Origin: an uncultured bacterium
GTDB lineage: Bacteria; Bacillota_I; Bacilli_A; RFN20; CAG-826
Direction of reading: 5' to 3'
Assembly: GCA_949283025.1 (NCBI GenBank)
Contig: CASDRB010000006.1
Location: forward strand, 1-50,031
Length of the DNA stretch: 50,031 nt
The position numbers were made by a program, and so were the translations under genes. Below the pieces are notes generated by a model. That model had not been told where the DNA came from and ran no database searches. It saw only the letters and a program-made list of their open reading frames with translations. Every line of letters begins with the position of its first letter. Position 1 is the first letter of the stretch. This document shows positions 17,675-28,436 of this stretch, in pieces.

Positions 17675-17702
17675 AAATTAAAAAATGCCCGATTTCTCGA
17701 GC
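17671..17702 (-). terminator. Rho-independent terminator after tRNA-Trp
   Basis: On the minus strand GCTCGA-GAAA-TCGGGC forms a 6-bp stem with a tetraloop and is followed by ATTTTTTAATTTTTGG. It lies about 55 bases downstream of the tRNA-Trp 3' end and would end that transcript before the element genes. Confidence 0.6.
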
Positions 17703-17715
17703 AAATATCGTTCAC

Positions 17716-17740
17716 TTTGATACCCTTACTTTGTATCAAA
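17716..17740. repeat. Perfect dyad beside tRNA-Trp 3' end
   Basis: TTTGATAC at 17716-17723 and GTATCAAA at 17733-17740 are perfect inverted repeats around a 9-bp centre, ending 15 bases from the tRNA 3' end. The left arm and centre contain GATACCCTTACT (17719-17730), which is the exact reverse complement of AGTAAGGGTATC at 17591-17602 inside the tandem repeats. It could be a recombinase core-like site, an operator or an RNA hairpin. Confidence 0.55.
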
Positions 17741-17755
17741 ATGTTAGTTATAAGA

Positions 17756-17829
17756 TGGCAGGGGTAGTAGGAATCGAACCCACATTAGCGGTTTTGGAGA
17801 CCGTTGTACTGCCTTTGTACTATACCCCT
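17756..17829 (-). tRNA. trnW: tRNA-Trp (CCA)
   Basis: A complete cloverleaf on the minus strand. The acceptor stem AGGGGTA pairs with TACCCCT, the anticodon loop is CTCCAAA with anticodon CCA, the T-loop is GGTTCGATTCC, and the 3' CCA is encoded. Its 3' end faces the phage element, the orientation expected if the element integrated into the 3' end of this tRNA gene. A duplicate of the 3' end was not found elsewhere in the window. Confidence 0.96.
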
Positions 17830-17841
17830 AACGCGTGTTTA

Positions 17842-17870
17842 ATTATAATCAAAAAAAATATTAAAAACAA
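17842..17870 (-). promoter_or_regulatory. Promoter of tRNA-Trp
   Basis: On the minus strand TTGTTT (17870-17865), a 17-bp spacer and TATAAT (17847-17842) precede the tRNA 5' end by 12 bases. This is a close match to the housekeeping sigma-A consensus. Confidence 0.7.
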
Positions 17871-17945
17871 GATTATTATATAGATAAGATAAAATGTCAT
17901 TTTAAACACAATTAATAAAGCATAAAATATAAATGAGGTAAAATT

Positions 17946-18638
17946 ATGAAAAATTTTAAATACGCTTGTTTAATTATTTTAGTAACATTGCTAATTGGAT
18001 GTAGTACAACAGCCAATCCCACTACATCTTCTTTAGACGAATCCACAACTTCATTAACCAGCGAAGAATCTTCTTCAAATAGCGAGACAAGTTCTTCATC
18101 TATTAGTAGTGATGTTCCTTCTATTAATGAAACAGTTACAATTTATTTTGATGATATTCAAGAAATATCTGGCGGTTCTAAAGTGGCAGATCACAAACAA
18201 ACATTTATTAAATTATTTAATGACGCTCGTCCTGATTTATTAAATGATATCAATTGTGAAGGTGTTTATGTTCAATCCATTCAAATGAAAGATAGTACAA
18301 CAAAAAACAAATTGACGATTGGAACTGGTTCAGGAACTGGATATTTAGACTTGAATTTCAATGTTGAAGTAAAAGAAATCAATATTCACTGCCGCTCATA
18401 TTTCAAATTTTTCTCTTATGGAGATACTTCTGGAGCAAGCATTGATTATAATTGCGTTTTGAAATTTGATGCTGATACATATTCCACCACTTTACAATTG
18501 CCAAGTGTCGATGGAGAGGAAAGTGAAATTCAAGTTTTAAATGAAACATTACCAACCCCTACTAATCTTATTACCTTGTCAAATGTCGGAGGCGGAAAAA
18601 ATCGAGTTTTTATCGAATCTATAAGCATTGGTTTTTAA
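17946..18638 (+). CDS. Lipoprotein with Ser/Thr-rich linker, unknown
   Basis: A 230-residue exported protein. The N-terminus has a lysine-rich start, a hydrophobic core (LIILVTLLIGC) and a lipobox with Cys near residue 20, so it should be anchored to the outer face of the membrane. Residues 21-60 are a Ser/Thr/Glu linker. The remaining domain is beta-rich (VTIYFDDIQEISGGSKVAD, TIGTGSGTGYLDLNF) and ends VFIESISIGF, with no enzyme motif that I recognise. A TGAGGTAAAATT ribosome binding site precedes the ATG. The next gene starts 2 bases after its stop, so the two are likely an operon. Confidence 0.85.
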   Translation: MKNFKYACLIILVTLLIGCSTTANPTTSSLDESTTSLTSEESSSNSETSSSSISSDVPSINETVTIYFDDIQEISGGSKVADHKQTFIKLFNDARPDLLNDINCEGVYVQSIQMKDSTTKNKLTIGTGSGTGYLDLNFNVEVKEINIHCRSYFKFFSYGDTSGASIDYNCVLKFDADTYSTTLQLPSVDGEESEIQVLNETLPTPTNLITLSNVGGGKNRVFIESISIGF

Positions 18639-18640
18639 TT

Positions 18641-19480
18641 ATGGTTATTTTTGCTAATATTATTACTTTATTTGTGATTGGCTCATTATCCGGATGGATT
18701 ATTGAAGTATTTTATCGCCGTTTATTTAGCGCTAAAAAATGGATTAATCCTGGATTTTTAGTTGGCCCTTATCTTCCGATTTATGGTTTTGGCACAATTA
18801 TATTATATGGTTTAAGCAATATCGATATGTCGTGGTTTGGATTAGAAAGATATGGCGTTTGGGCTATTATTATAAAAATTTTATTAATTGGTATTTTATT
18901 AACATTAATAGAATTTATTGCCGGTTTAATATTCACAAAATGGTTAAAAATTAAACTTTGGGATTATTCAAAACAAAAAGGTAATATCATGGGAATAATT
19001 TGTCCTTTATATTCGCTGTTTTGGTTAATTGCGGGGTGTTTATACTATTTCTTTATTAATCCATATTTAGTAAAAGCTATCACATGGATTTCTTCATTAG
19101 AAAATAATGTTTATTTCTTTTTTATCGGAGCCGTTTTTGGAATGATGTTTGTTGACTTTTGTTATTCATTTCATGTTGCTAGCAAAATCAAAGTTGCTGC
19201 TAATCAATTTAAAGTAACTGTCGATTTTGATAAGTTTAAAGAAAATGTGAAGGAAAAAACCTTGACTTTTAAACAAAATACCCAAAAATTTAATCAAGAC
19301 TTGAAAAACAATATCAAAAAGCCATTCTTTTTTCCATTTAAAGGCAATCACCAAACTATGCATGAAAGAATCAAAGACTATATGAACAGCGATGCTTATG
19401 ATTATATTCAACGTCAAAAAGATTTAAAATTAGTACAAAAGCAATCCATAAAAAATAATAAAAAGAAAAAGGACAATTAG
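18641..19480 (+). CDS. CmpB-type putative ABC transporter membrane protein
   Basis: A 279-residue membrane protein of the ABC_trans_CmpB family. The signature block lies at the N-terminus: GSLSGWIIEVFYRR, then WINPGFLVGPYLPIYGFG. Five or six hydrophobic segments fill residues 1-185, followed by a long charged cytoplasmic helix-rich tail. Family members are widespread in Bacillota with no proven substrate; the ABC label comes from annotation only. It follows the lipoprotein gene by 2 bases and ends tail to tail with the aldehyde dehydrogenase, overlapping it by 4 bases. Confidence 0.82.
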   Translation: MVIFANIITLFVIGSLSGWIIEVFYRRLFSAKKWINPGFLVGPYLPIYGFGTIILYGLSNIDMSWFGLERYGVWAIIIKILLIGILLTLIEFIAGLIFTKWLKIKLWDYSKQKGNIMGIICPLYSLFWLIAGCLYYFFINPYLVKAITWISSLENNVYFFFIGAVFGMMFVDFCYSFHVASKIKVAANQFKVTVDFDKFKENVKEKTLTFKQNTQKFNQDLKNNIKKPFFFPFKGNHQTMHERIKDYMNSDAYDYIQRQKDLKLVQKQSIKNNKKKKDN

Positions 19481-20847
19481 TCCTTTATTCCAATCATTTT
19501 TTTAAGAACTTTAAATTTAAATTTAGTATATGGTGGATATTTTAAATTTAGTTCTTTTTTATTTTTAAAAAGAAGGGACTTATAATGAGTGAAAGTATCA
19601 AATGATTTTTTGCCATGATATGAACCCATTCCAGATTTTCCTACCCCTCCAAAAGGCAAATTGTCATTGGTAAGATGCATGATGCAATCATTAAAACAGC
19701 CGCCACCATAAAATGAGGTTTTAAAAACTAAATCAGCTAGTTCTTTATCTTTGCTGAAAAAATAAAAAGCAAGCGGTTTATCTTTTAAGTTGATGATTCG
19801 AAGCAATTCAATTAAATTATCAAAACAAATTATAGGCATAATCGGTCCAAATATTTCTTCTTGCATAACTTTATCTGCAAAGTCAACATTATCCATCACT
19901 GTTGGCTCTAAACATAAGCCATTGTGTCTGCCGCCGATAATTACTTTTTTACCATCAATAAATGAGGTTACTTTTTCAAGATGTTTCTCATTGATTAAAT
20001 GTGGGAAATTATTTGTTAATTTTTCATCTTGATAATAAAACTTTTTAATGTAATATTTGACTTTTTCAATAAACGCATCGTGAATCGAATTATGCACGCA
20101 GATATAATCTGGCGCCACGCATGTTTGACCAGCATTTAAATATTTTCCCCATACAATTCTTTTAGCGGCCAAATCAATATCAGCATCCTCATTGACAATG
20201 CAAGGAGATTTGCCACCTAATTCTAAAGAAACAGGGGTTAAATGCACTGCTGCTTTTTCTAAAACCAATCGTCCAACAGTTTCTCCTCCAGTAAAAAAGA
20301 TGTAATCAAACTTTTGGTCCAACAAATCTTGATTTTCTTTTCTTCCACCTAAAACAACATGAATTAATTCTGGTCTATTTAATTCTAAAAACATATCATA
20401 GATAACTTGAGAAACATGACTAGTATAACTAGCCGGTTTTAAAACGACACAATTCCCTGCCGCAATCGCTCCCATAAGCGGCTCTAAAGTTAATTGCAAT
20501 GGGTAATTCCATGGAGCCATGATTAAAACAACGCCATAAGGTTCAGGAACAATATATCCTCTTGATGGGAAATTAATTATTGACGTTCGTACTTTTTTAA
20601 CTTTTGTCAGTTTTTTAATATGTTTTATCATGTAATTCAATTCTTGCATGACGAGTAACATTTCAGTCGATAAATAATCAAATTCGCATTTATTGAAATC
20701 TTTTAAAAACGCTTCTTTAAATTTAGAATTATACTTAATCAATAATTCTTTAATTTCTTTTAAAATAGTCAATCTAAATTCAACATCATATGTTTGATAA
20801 GAGTTAAAATATTGACGTTGCTTTAATACGATTTCGTTGATTTCCAT
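19477..20847 (-). CDS. NAD(P)-dependent aldehyde dehydrogenase (ALDH3-like)
   Basis: A 456-residue aldehyde dehydrogenase that oxidises aldehydes to acids with NAD(P)+. It shows the Rossmann segment APWNYPLQLTLEPLMGAIAAGN, GGETVGRLV, the catalytic Glu in ELGGKSP near residue 207 and the nucleophilic Cys in NAGQTCVAPDY near 239, then EEIFGPIMP and a C-terminal PFGGVGKSGMG. The lack of the long N-terminal region and the length fit the ALDH3/fatty-aldehyde group. It is a separate unit from enolase, whose terminator lies just upstream of it. Confidence 0.93.
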   Translation of the reverse strand: MEINEIVLKQRQYFNSYQTYDVEFRLTILKEIKELLIKYNSKFKEAFLKDFNKCEFDYLSTEMLLVMQELNYMIKHIKKLTKVKKVRTSIINFPSRGYIVPEPYGVVLIMAPWNYPLQLTLEPLMGAIAAGNCVVLKPASYTSHVSQVIYDMFLELNRPELIHVVLGGRKENQDLLDQKFDYIFFTGGETVGRLVLEKAAVHLTPVSLELGGKSPCIVNEDADIDLAAKRIVWGKYLNAGQTCVAPDYICVHNSIHDAFIEKVKYYIKKFYYQDEKLTNNFPHLINEKHLEKVTSFIDGKKVIIGGRHNGLCLEPTVMDNVDFADKVMQEEIFGPIMPIICFDNLIELLRIINLKDKPLAFYFFSKDKELADLVFKTSFYGGGCFNDCIMHLTNDNLPFGGVGKSGMGSYHGKKSFDTFTHYKSLLFKNKKELNLKYPPYTKFKFKVLKKMIGIKD

Positions 20848-20880
20848 AAATTTACCTCAAAATCATTATACAATAAAAAT

Positions 20881-20913
20881 AAAATAAAAAGCCCGTTAAT
20901 ATTTTTAACGGGC
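20881..20913 (-). terminator. Rho-independent terminator after enolase
   Basis: On the minus strand GCCCGTTAA and TTAACGGGC form a 9-bp stem around a short AT loop, followed by TTTTTATTTT. It lies about 20 bases after the enolase stop. Confidence 0.9.
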
Positions 20914-20935
20914 TCTTAATTAGATATTAATTAGA

Positions 20936-22240
<1,305 letters not shown>

Positions 22241-22306
22241 TCATATTCTCCTTTTGCGATTTATATTATATATAAAATGTTTTTAGTTTTAAAGTTTTAT
22301 TAACAT

Positions 22307-23533
22307 TTAAGATGTTTCATAGTTATTTTTTATATCTCTTGGGATTTGTTTTAATAATTTTTTATATGTTGAATCAATCAATAATGCACCGACTGGAGCA
22401 CTAATCAATATTGAGATGACACAAACCGTTAAGATGATGCTTCCACAAGCTAAACCATTTGCCAATGCTATACCGCCTATTGATGCTTGCACTGTCGCTT
22501 TTGGTAGATATGAAAATACAACAAATAATCTTTCTTTAAAATTGGTATTGGTTTTGATAAGACATAAAAAAACGCCAATTGTTCTAAACGATAAACCAAT
22601 TAATAAAACAAAAAGTGCCATCCAAAAATTATTCAAAGCGTAGGAAATATCAACATTTGCTCCGACTAAAACAAATAACATAATTTCAAACACTTTCTAA
22701 AGTTTATTGTATCTATCAGATATTTTTTTAGCCTTGATAGGATATTTGAAAAGCACTATCATACCCATGACCATTATTGCTAATAATGCTGAAATATCGA
22801 AATATGGTTTCAACACTTCTTCTCCAATAATCAATAAAAAAGAAAGAATTAACATTAAAATAATATTTAAATAAGTAGGCATTTTAATTTTGTTAAAAAT
22901 GTAGCATAAAACAAAGCCAGATAAAACACCAACTAAAATTCCACCAATGATAGTAATAGGTATCAAAGCAATGCTTAAAACATCAAAAGTATTATTTTTA
23001 ACAAGTCCTAAAAAAGCATAAAAAACAACTATGACATAAATATCATCAACACTTGATCCCGCTAATACCAACTTCGGAACATTTGAATTGTACCCATATC
23101 CTTTATCAATTAATTTTATCATTCTTGGTGACACAACCGCTGGAGAAACAGCCCCTAGAGCGCACCCTAATAAAATGCCTTCAAAAAGTGATAAATCTAA
23201 CAAGTAATATGACGCTAATGTAGTACCAATTATTTCCAATGTGGCAGGGATAAAACACATCAATATGGCTGGACGACCAATCTTTTTTAAACTTGCAAGA
23301 TCAAGATTTAGTCCTGATCTAGTCAAAATTATTACCAATGCAACTTGTCGCAAATATGATGAAATATATAAAATCCCAGAAGAAATAGCATTAAAGCAAT
23401 ATGGTCCAATCAAAAGTCCAACAACTATCATCCCAATTAATCCTGGGATTTTGATTTTATTCAGCACATATCCGACTACAAAACCAATAAACAAAATCAG
23501 CATTAAACTGACAAATGATGATACTATGTACAA
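22307..23533 (-). pseudogene. CPA2-type Na+/H+ antiporter interrupted by an in-frame TAG
   Basis: One continuous antiporter frame of 408 codons with a single internal TAG at 22697-22699. The first part (278 residues from a TTG start with an AAAGGAGG site) has IKIPGLIGMIVVGLLIGPY, LTRSGLNLDL and AGSSVDDIYVIVVF, typical of cation:proton antiporters. The second part continues in the same frame with KVFEIMLFVLVGANVDISYALN. Intact relatives usually have a Trp between NKL and the next residues, so one TGG to TAG change explains the break. Family members under fluoride riboswitches are thought to aid fluoride or proton balance. A GTG just after the stop could allow restart, but a split product is unlikely to work. 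Confidence 0.85.
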
Positions 23534-23580
23534 TTATTAGGTCCTCCTTTAGGCTTAAAAAAAGATGAGCCTACAAAAAA

Positions 23581-23642
23581 TTTATAGACGTCATCAGCTT
23601 TTTAGCGGTTTAGGATTAAATCCAAGGGAGAACATCATTCCC
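23581..23642 (-). ncRNA. Fluoride riboswitch (crcB motif)
   Basis: The minus-strand leader of the antiporter has the conserved parts of the fluoride aptamer in order. A first stem GGGA...TCCC encloses ATGATGTT; an optional small hairpin GGAT-TTA-ATCC follows; then AACCGC, AAAAAGCTGATG and GACGTCTATA. The defining pseudoknot is preserved: GATGTT in the first loop can pair with GACGTC at the 3' end (6 bp, two G-U). The 5' and 3' parts align well with the published Thermotoga aptamer. A TATAAT -10 box lies just upstream at 23655-23650. Fluoride binding would switch on the downstream antiporter and possibly enolase. Confidence 0.88.
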
Positions 23643-23680
23643 AATGCTGATTATACTATCTTGATTTAATAAGTAAAATA

Positions 23681-25135
23681 TTATTTATTATTTGATGTTA
23701 CACAATCATCATTTTGCAATTTTTTAAAATTGTCATCATCACATGATTTATATTCAGCAAATTTAATTTTTATTTTTTTATAAACAATAATCACGGCAGG
23801 AATTAAAATTATGTTAGCAAAAAACCAGGCAGTTACATCGCTAAAACATAAACCTTGCCATTCAAAATATTTTGTAAACAAAATCGATACAACAATTCTA
23901 GCAACTAATTCGATGGTTCCAACCGCAATAGTAATATATGATTTTCCTAGTCCTTGCAAGCTTGAACGATATACATATATGCCGCCTAAAAAACAATAAA
24001 AGCATCCTTGAATAAGCAAATAATATTGAGTTGAAGGAATGCTTTCACTAGGTACATCGCTAGACAATAAAGGCACAATATAAGGTGACAAAGGAATTGA
24101 TAAACTAGCTAAAATAATTGACAATCCAATATTGACAAATGTTGCTTGAATTAAACCGTTTTTGATTCGTTGAGCGTTTTTTGCGCCATAATTTTGACCA
24201 CAATATGTCGCCATTGCTGTTCCTAACGCCATTAAAATCGAACTTGGAAAATTATTAATTTTGGAGGCATTGACATATGCGGTAGCGTACAAATCTTGAA
24301 TGTGTCCGTCTACACCATTATAAATAGCATCTAAACTATTGACAGCACTTTGTTGAACAATTAAACCAATTGCTACAATTGAAAATTGAAAAGCCATTGG
24401 AATTGATAATTTTATATGATACAAAGTCATATCTTTTGTTAATTTAAAATCTGCCCATTTGACTCTTGTATAGGGGTATTTATAAAACATGTAGATGAAG
24501 CATGCAATACCTGCTAAAAATTGGGATAATACGGTTGCCCAACCAGCACCTGCTGTCCCCCATTTAAAAACAGCAATAAACAAAAAATCTAATCCAACAT
24601 TTAAAATTGCTGCGATAATCAAAGCAATTAATGGTGTTTTTGAATCGCCCAAAGCTCTTAACATATGAGATATTAAATTATAAAAAATAGTGGCTATAAT
24701 TCCAGCAAAAATAGCATTGATATATTGCTCGGCATTATAAAATAATGATGGCGAGGTATTAATCATTTTCAAAAGTAAATCAGAGCATAATAAAGATGCA
24801 AGTGTTAAAATAAGACCAACTACTAAAGCAATAATTATAGAAGTCGCAACCCCTCTTCTTACTTTTTCATAATCTTTAGCGCCAAAATATTGGCTGGCCG
24901 GAACAGCTAAACCACTTGCTAATCCATTGGCAAACCCTAAAACTAAAAATGTCAAAGATCCAGTTACACCGACAGCAACATACGCATTTGACCCCATCGT
25001 TTGGCCAACGATGACGGCATCAACAAAGTTATATAATTGTTGAAACACGTTTCCAATTGATATTGGAATTGTAAAAAGAACAATTGACTTTAATATATTT
25101 CCTTTAGTTAAATCTAAATTTTTTAATAGTTTCAT
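23681..25135 (-). CDS. MATE family efflux transporter
   Basis: A 484-residue multidrug and toxic-compound extrusion protein with about 12 membrane segments in two repeats. The N-terminus carries the usual LTKGNILKSIVLFTIPISIGN and QQLYNFVDAVIVGQ block. A matching segment in the second half reads MALGTAMATYCGQNYGAKN. It would export cationic compounds using a Na+ or H+ gradient. The C-terminal tail is charged and cytoplasmic. It is transcribed in the same direction as the riboswitch unit but ends before its promoter. Confidence 0.93.
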   Translation of the reverse strand: MKLLKNLDLTKGNILKSIVLFTIPISIGNVFQQLYNFVDAVIVGQTMGSNAYVAVGVTGSLTFLVLGFANGLASGLAVPASQYFGAKDYEKVRRGVATSIIIALVVGLILTLASLLCSDLLLKMINTSPSLFYNAEQYINAIFAGIIATIFYNLISHMLRALGDSKTPLIALIIAAILNVGLDFLFIAVFKWGTAGAGWATVLSQFLAGIACFIYMFYKYPYTRVKWADFKLTKDMTLYHIKLSIPMAFQFSIVAIGLIVQQSAVNSLDAIYNGVDGHIQDLYATAYVNASKINNFPSSILMALGTAMATYCGQNYGAKNAQRIKNGLIQATFVNIGLSIILASLSIPLSPYIVPLLSSDVPSESIPSTQYYLLIQGCFYCFLGGIYVYRSSLQGLGKSYITIAVGTIELVARIVVSILFTKYFEWQGLCFSDVTAWFFANIILIPAVIIVYKKIKIKFAEYKSCDDDNFKKLQNDDCVTSNNK

Positions 25136-25180
25136 AACAAAGCGATATTATAGACTTATTTTTTTAAAATAAAAGAGCAA

Positions 25181-25205
25181 AAATAAAAAAAGCGTTTATA
25201 ACGCT
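25181..25205 (-). terminator. Rho-independent terminator after glyA
   Basis: On the minus strand AGCGTT-ATA-AACGCT forms a 6-bp stem followed by TTTTTTATTTTTG, directly after the glyA stop codon. Confidence 0.88.
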
Positions 25206-25210
25206 CTTTT

Positions 25211-26443
25211 CTATCTAATTAAAGTTAGATTTTTAGTCATTTCGATAACGTCTTTTTTAATTTCGTCTTGCAATCGATTCTTTTTTAAAGCGTCATCTAT
25301 TAAATGAGCGACTTTGATAAAATCTTGTTCTTTAAATCCACGAGTAGTCATCGCAGGTGTTCCAAGACGAATACCAGATGATACCATCGGTGGCAATTTG
25401 TCATTAGGTATAGAATTTTTATTGCATGTTATATTAACCTCACCTAATAAGGACTCTGCTTCTTTTCCAGAGATGCCTGTCGTCGAATATATATCAATCA
25501 ACATCAAATGATTATCTGTTCCATTAGAAATAACATGATATCCCAATTTCATCATTTCCTTTGCAAGAGCATCCGCATTCTTAATAACCTGATTTTGATA
25601 ATTTTTAAAACTAGTATCAAGTGCTTCTTTAAAAGCCACTGCTTTCGCAGCGATAATATGCATTAAAGGCCCACCTTGTACGCCAGGGAAAACGGTCTTA
25701 TCTATTTTTTTTGCAATATCAGGATTGTTAGTTAAAATTATCCCACCGCGAGGACCACGCAATGTTTTATGAGTCGTTGAAGTAACAACATCGGCGTATT
25801 GGCAAGGGTTTTGATGCAAACCCGCCGCTACCAATCCAGCAATATGAGCCATGTCAACAAAAAGATACGCCTCAACTTTGTCGGCTATTTCTTTAAAACG
25901 TTTAAAATCAATAGCACGTGGATATGCTGATGCACCAGCAATTATCATTTTAGGCTTAATTTGCAGTGCTAATTGTTCAACTTGATCATAATTTATCATC
26001 TCTGTTTTTTCATCAAGACCATAAAAATAGGTTTCATAATCCTGCCCAGAAAACGACAATTTATACCCGTGGGTTAAATGCCCACCAGCATCCAATGACA
26101 TGCCTAATACCTTGTCTCCGTATTTTAACAACGCACGATAAACCGCCATGTTTGCTTGAGATCCAGAATGTGGCTGAACATTAGCGTATTTAACATCAAA
26201 CAATTTACATAGTCTTTCCTTAGCTAGTTGTTCAACAACATCTACATATTGACATCCACCATAATAGCGTTTATTTGGATAACCTTCGGCATACTTATTG
26301 GTCATAATCGAACCAGTCGCACTCAAAACCGCATTGGAGACAAAATTTTCACTAGCAATTAATTCTATATGATATTGTTGGCGGTTTTTTTCATTTTCAA
26401 TCGCATCAAAAACTTCAAAATCGACTTCTTTTAATGTTTTCAT
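25211..26443 (-). CDS. glyA: Serine hydroxymethyltransferase
   Basis: A 410-residue PLP enzyme that interconverts serine and glycine and loads tetrahydrofolate with a one-carbon unit. It shows [11 protein letters not shown] near the N-terminus, [15 protein letters not shown], the HSGSQAN block, [13 protein letters not shown], and the PLP-lysine motif [14 protein letters not shown] near residue 224. It ends in TAG, showing that TAG is an ordinary stop here. It starts 10 bases after the aminopeptidase stop, so the two form an operon closed by the terminator at 25181. Confidence 0.98.
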   Translation of the reverse strand: MKTLKEVDFEVFDAIENEKNRQQYHIELIASENFVSNAVLSATGSIMTNKYAEGYPNKRYYGGCQYVDVVEQLAKERLCKLFDVKYANVQPHSGSQANMAVYRALLKYGDKVLGMSLDAGGHLTHGYKLSFSGQDYETYFYGLDEKTEMINYDQVEQLALQIKPKMIIAGASAYPRAIDFKRFKEIADKVEAYLFVDMAHIAGLVAAGLHQNPCQYADVVTSTTHKTLRGPRGGIILTNNPDIAKKIDKTVFPGVQGGPLMHIIAAKAVAFKEALDTSFKNYQNQVIKNADALAKEMMKLGYHVISNGTDNHLMLIDIYSTTGISGKEAESLLGEVNITCNKNSIPNDKLPPMVSSGIRLGTPAMTTRGFKEQDFIKVAHLIDDALKKNRLQDEIKKDVIEMTKNLTLIR

Positions 26444-26453
26444 TTATTTCTCC

Positions 26454-27683
26454 TTAAATTGCCCAATTGCCATTTTTAAAAATATCTATATCTTTTCCAT
26501 CAAAACAATGTCCGACAATATGCAAATCCTTGGTTCCAATCATAAAATCAACATGAATCATTGAATCGTTAACGCCCATCTTTTTAAAATCATCTTTAGT
26601 GTATTTTTCATAATTTTTAATGCAATTAGAAAAACCTGCTCCTAACGCTAAATGGCAAGAGGCATTTTCATCGTATAAAGTATTAAAAAACAAGATTCCA
26701 GTATTATTTATTGGCGAATCAAATGGTACCAAAGCAACTTCTCCTAAATAGGATGCTCCTTCATCCATTGACACCATTTGTTTTAATAAAGCCTCGTTTT
26801 CTTTTGCTTTTGCTTCCACTACTTTGCCATTTTCAAACTTCACATAAAAATCTTTAATCAATTGGCCTTGATATGATAAAGGTTTAGACGAATAAACAAT
26901 GCCTTCAGCCTTACCTTTAATAGGGGTCGTAAAACATTCTTCGCTTGGAATATTCGGTGAATATTCAACATTGCTATTTAATGTTGTTTCTGAACCAGCT
27001 AACCATAATGCTTCAGGATTGAGCCACACTTTAAAATTTGTTCCGTTGTCGCTAATGTAATGCAAATATTCAATTTCCATTGAATTTAATTTTTCAATCT
27101 TATTTTTTAAATTATGGTTATGATTGGTCCAACCTAAAATTGGGTCATCGCCATCCGCGTGAGACGTTTTTAAAATAGCTTTCCACAATTCTTCAATCGC
27201 TTTATTTTTGGATAAATTTGGGAAAACTTTTTTAGCCCATCCTGCGCCAGGTACTCCAGCAATACACCATTGGTATTTGTTTTCTCTTTGATCTTTAAAT
27301 GGCTTATAAATTGGATATGTATTCATTCTGACCTTAGCCATTTTTTCTTGATTGATGCCCTTTAAACCATCTGGATCATCGCTTAATAGATAAATCATAG
27401 CAGGATTGGTAACTACTAGATGTTCTTGACGTTTAATTACCCAATCAGGAACAGCGCTTAATGAAGTAACACTACGATATTTATACGCTAATTTGGTCAA
27501 ACGATCATCGCTCCACTCTATATGAACAGAATTTGCCTTTCTTTTATAACAATATTCAACAACGAAAGTGACGAACTCAATTTGATCAAACTTAGCATAG
27601 ATAATAACATCTTGACCTTTTTGAACATTAGCGCCAACATCGACAATCAATTTGGCGTATTTTTTAAGCATTGTTTTTTTCAT
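26454..27683 (-). CDS. M29 family metallo-aminopeptidase
   Basis: A 409-residue aminopeptidase of the thermophilic M29 group (AmpS/PepS/Staphylococcus type) that removes N-terminal residues from peptides using two metal ions. It shows LIVDVGANVQKGQDVIIYA at the N-terminus, GNGK-like glycine turns, NIPSEECFTTPI, a metal-binding GEVALVPFDSPI, the CHLALGAGF His segment, and a C-terminal HVDFMIGTKDL. The leader GAGGTATCAAATATGAAAAA closely matches that of the lipoprotein gene at 29699. It is co-transcribed with glyA. Confidence 0.93.
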   Translation of the reverse strand: MKKTMLKKYAKLIVDVGANVQKGQDVIIYAKFDQIEFVTFVVEYCYKRKANSVHIEWSDDRLTKLAYKYRSVTSLSAVPDWVIKRQEHLVVTNPAMIYLLSDDPDGLKGINQEKMAKVRMNTYPIYKPFKDQRENKYQWCIAGVPGAGWAKKVFPNLSKNKAIEELWKAILKTSHADGDDPILGWTNHNHNLKNKIEKLNSMEIEYLHYISDNGTNFKVWLNPEALWLAGSETTLNSNVEYSPNIPSEECFTTPIKGKAEGIVYSSKPLSYQGQLIKDFYVKFENGKVVEAKAKENEALLKQMVSMDEGASYLGEVALVPFDSPINNTGILFFNTLYDENASCHLALGAGFSNCIKNYEKYTKDDFKKMGVNDSMIHVDFMIGTKDLHIVGHCFDGKDIDIFKNGNWAI

Positions 27684-27713
27684 ATTTGATACCTCGATTT
27701 AAAAATTGTAGCA

Positions 27714-27737
27714 TTAAAAATGAGTTTATTAAACTCA
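27714..27737 (-). terminator. Rho-independent terminator after flavin reductase-like gene
   Basis: On the minus strand TGAGTTT-AAT-AAACTCA forms a 7-bp stem followed by TTTTTAATG, about 22 bases after the stop codon of the upstream gene. Confidence 0.75.
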
Positions 27738-27758
27738 ATAATAATCAAAAAGAAAATA

Positions 27759-28328
27759 TTAACGTTTTTTAATATCTAAACCATCTTTAAATGCTGTGCC
27801 AACACGATTTTGTATTTGATAATATCCGTGTGTAAACGGATCATATGCCAATATCTCCAAAGCATCAACATCTAGTTTTCCATCTTTGAAATATTTTTCA
27901 TCAGCACTAACTCTAATTATTTTGCCAACCACTCCGATTTCATATTTATTTTCAATGAATTCGACAAATTCGCATTCAACACAAACTGGATATTCATCAA
28001 TAATTGGAGCTTCAATCAAATCTGATTTATATGAATGCAGTTTAGCAACTGATAATTTGTCTTTAACTTCATGTCCAGATACAATGCCAAAATAATCTGC
28101 CTCCTTAACATATTGTTTATTAGCGAAACTAATAGTGAAAGCTTTCTTTTTTAAAATATTACTTACAGTATGATGAGTTTTAGATAAGTTGAGCAATACT
28201 AAATTTGTTTCTAGCATCATACCCCATGCTGCATTCATAACATTGACCGTATTATCATCGTTATATGTAGCAATCAATAATACTGGCATCGGGAAAATAG
28301 CGTTGGTAGTTTTAATTGCTTTTTTCAT
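27759..28328 (-). CDS. Flavin reductase-like FMN-binding protein
   Basis: A 189-residue protein of the flavin reductase-like domain family. The FMN-binding split barrel is seen as PMPVLLIATYNDDNTVNVMNAAW, then LLNLSKTHHTVSNILKKKAFTISFA, HEVKDKLSVAKL and a VECEFVEFIE strand with GVVGKIIRV. Such proteins bind FMN and may reduce flavins or act as small oxidoreductases; no partner oxygenase gene is nearby, so the physiological role is open. It is a single-gene unit with its own terminator. Confidence 0.88.
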   Translation of the reverse strand: MKKAIKTTNAIFPMPVLLIATYNDDNTVNVMNAAWGMMLETNLVLLNLSKTHHTVSNILKKKAFTISFANKQYVKEADYFGIVSGHEVKDKLSVAKLHSYKSDLIEAPIIDEYPVCVECEFVEFIENKYEIGVVGKIIRVSADEKYFKDGKLDVDALEILAYDPFTHGYYQIQNRVGTAFKDGLDIKKR

Positions 28329-28436
28329 AATTTAAATTCCTTTCACTATTATCATAAAACAAATAAATGAATAATTATCTAAATATTTTTAATATTTTTT
28401 AATCGTGTTAGTATATATGTAATTGAGGTATGTGTT

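Noticed and set aside
22691-22699. TAG read as a sense codon or programmed readthrough in the antiporter
   Set aside because: TAG ends glyA and other genes normally, and no suppressor tRNA or stimulatory structure is seen. A simple nonsense change is the better explanation.
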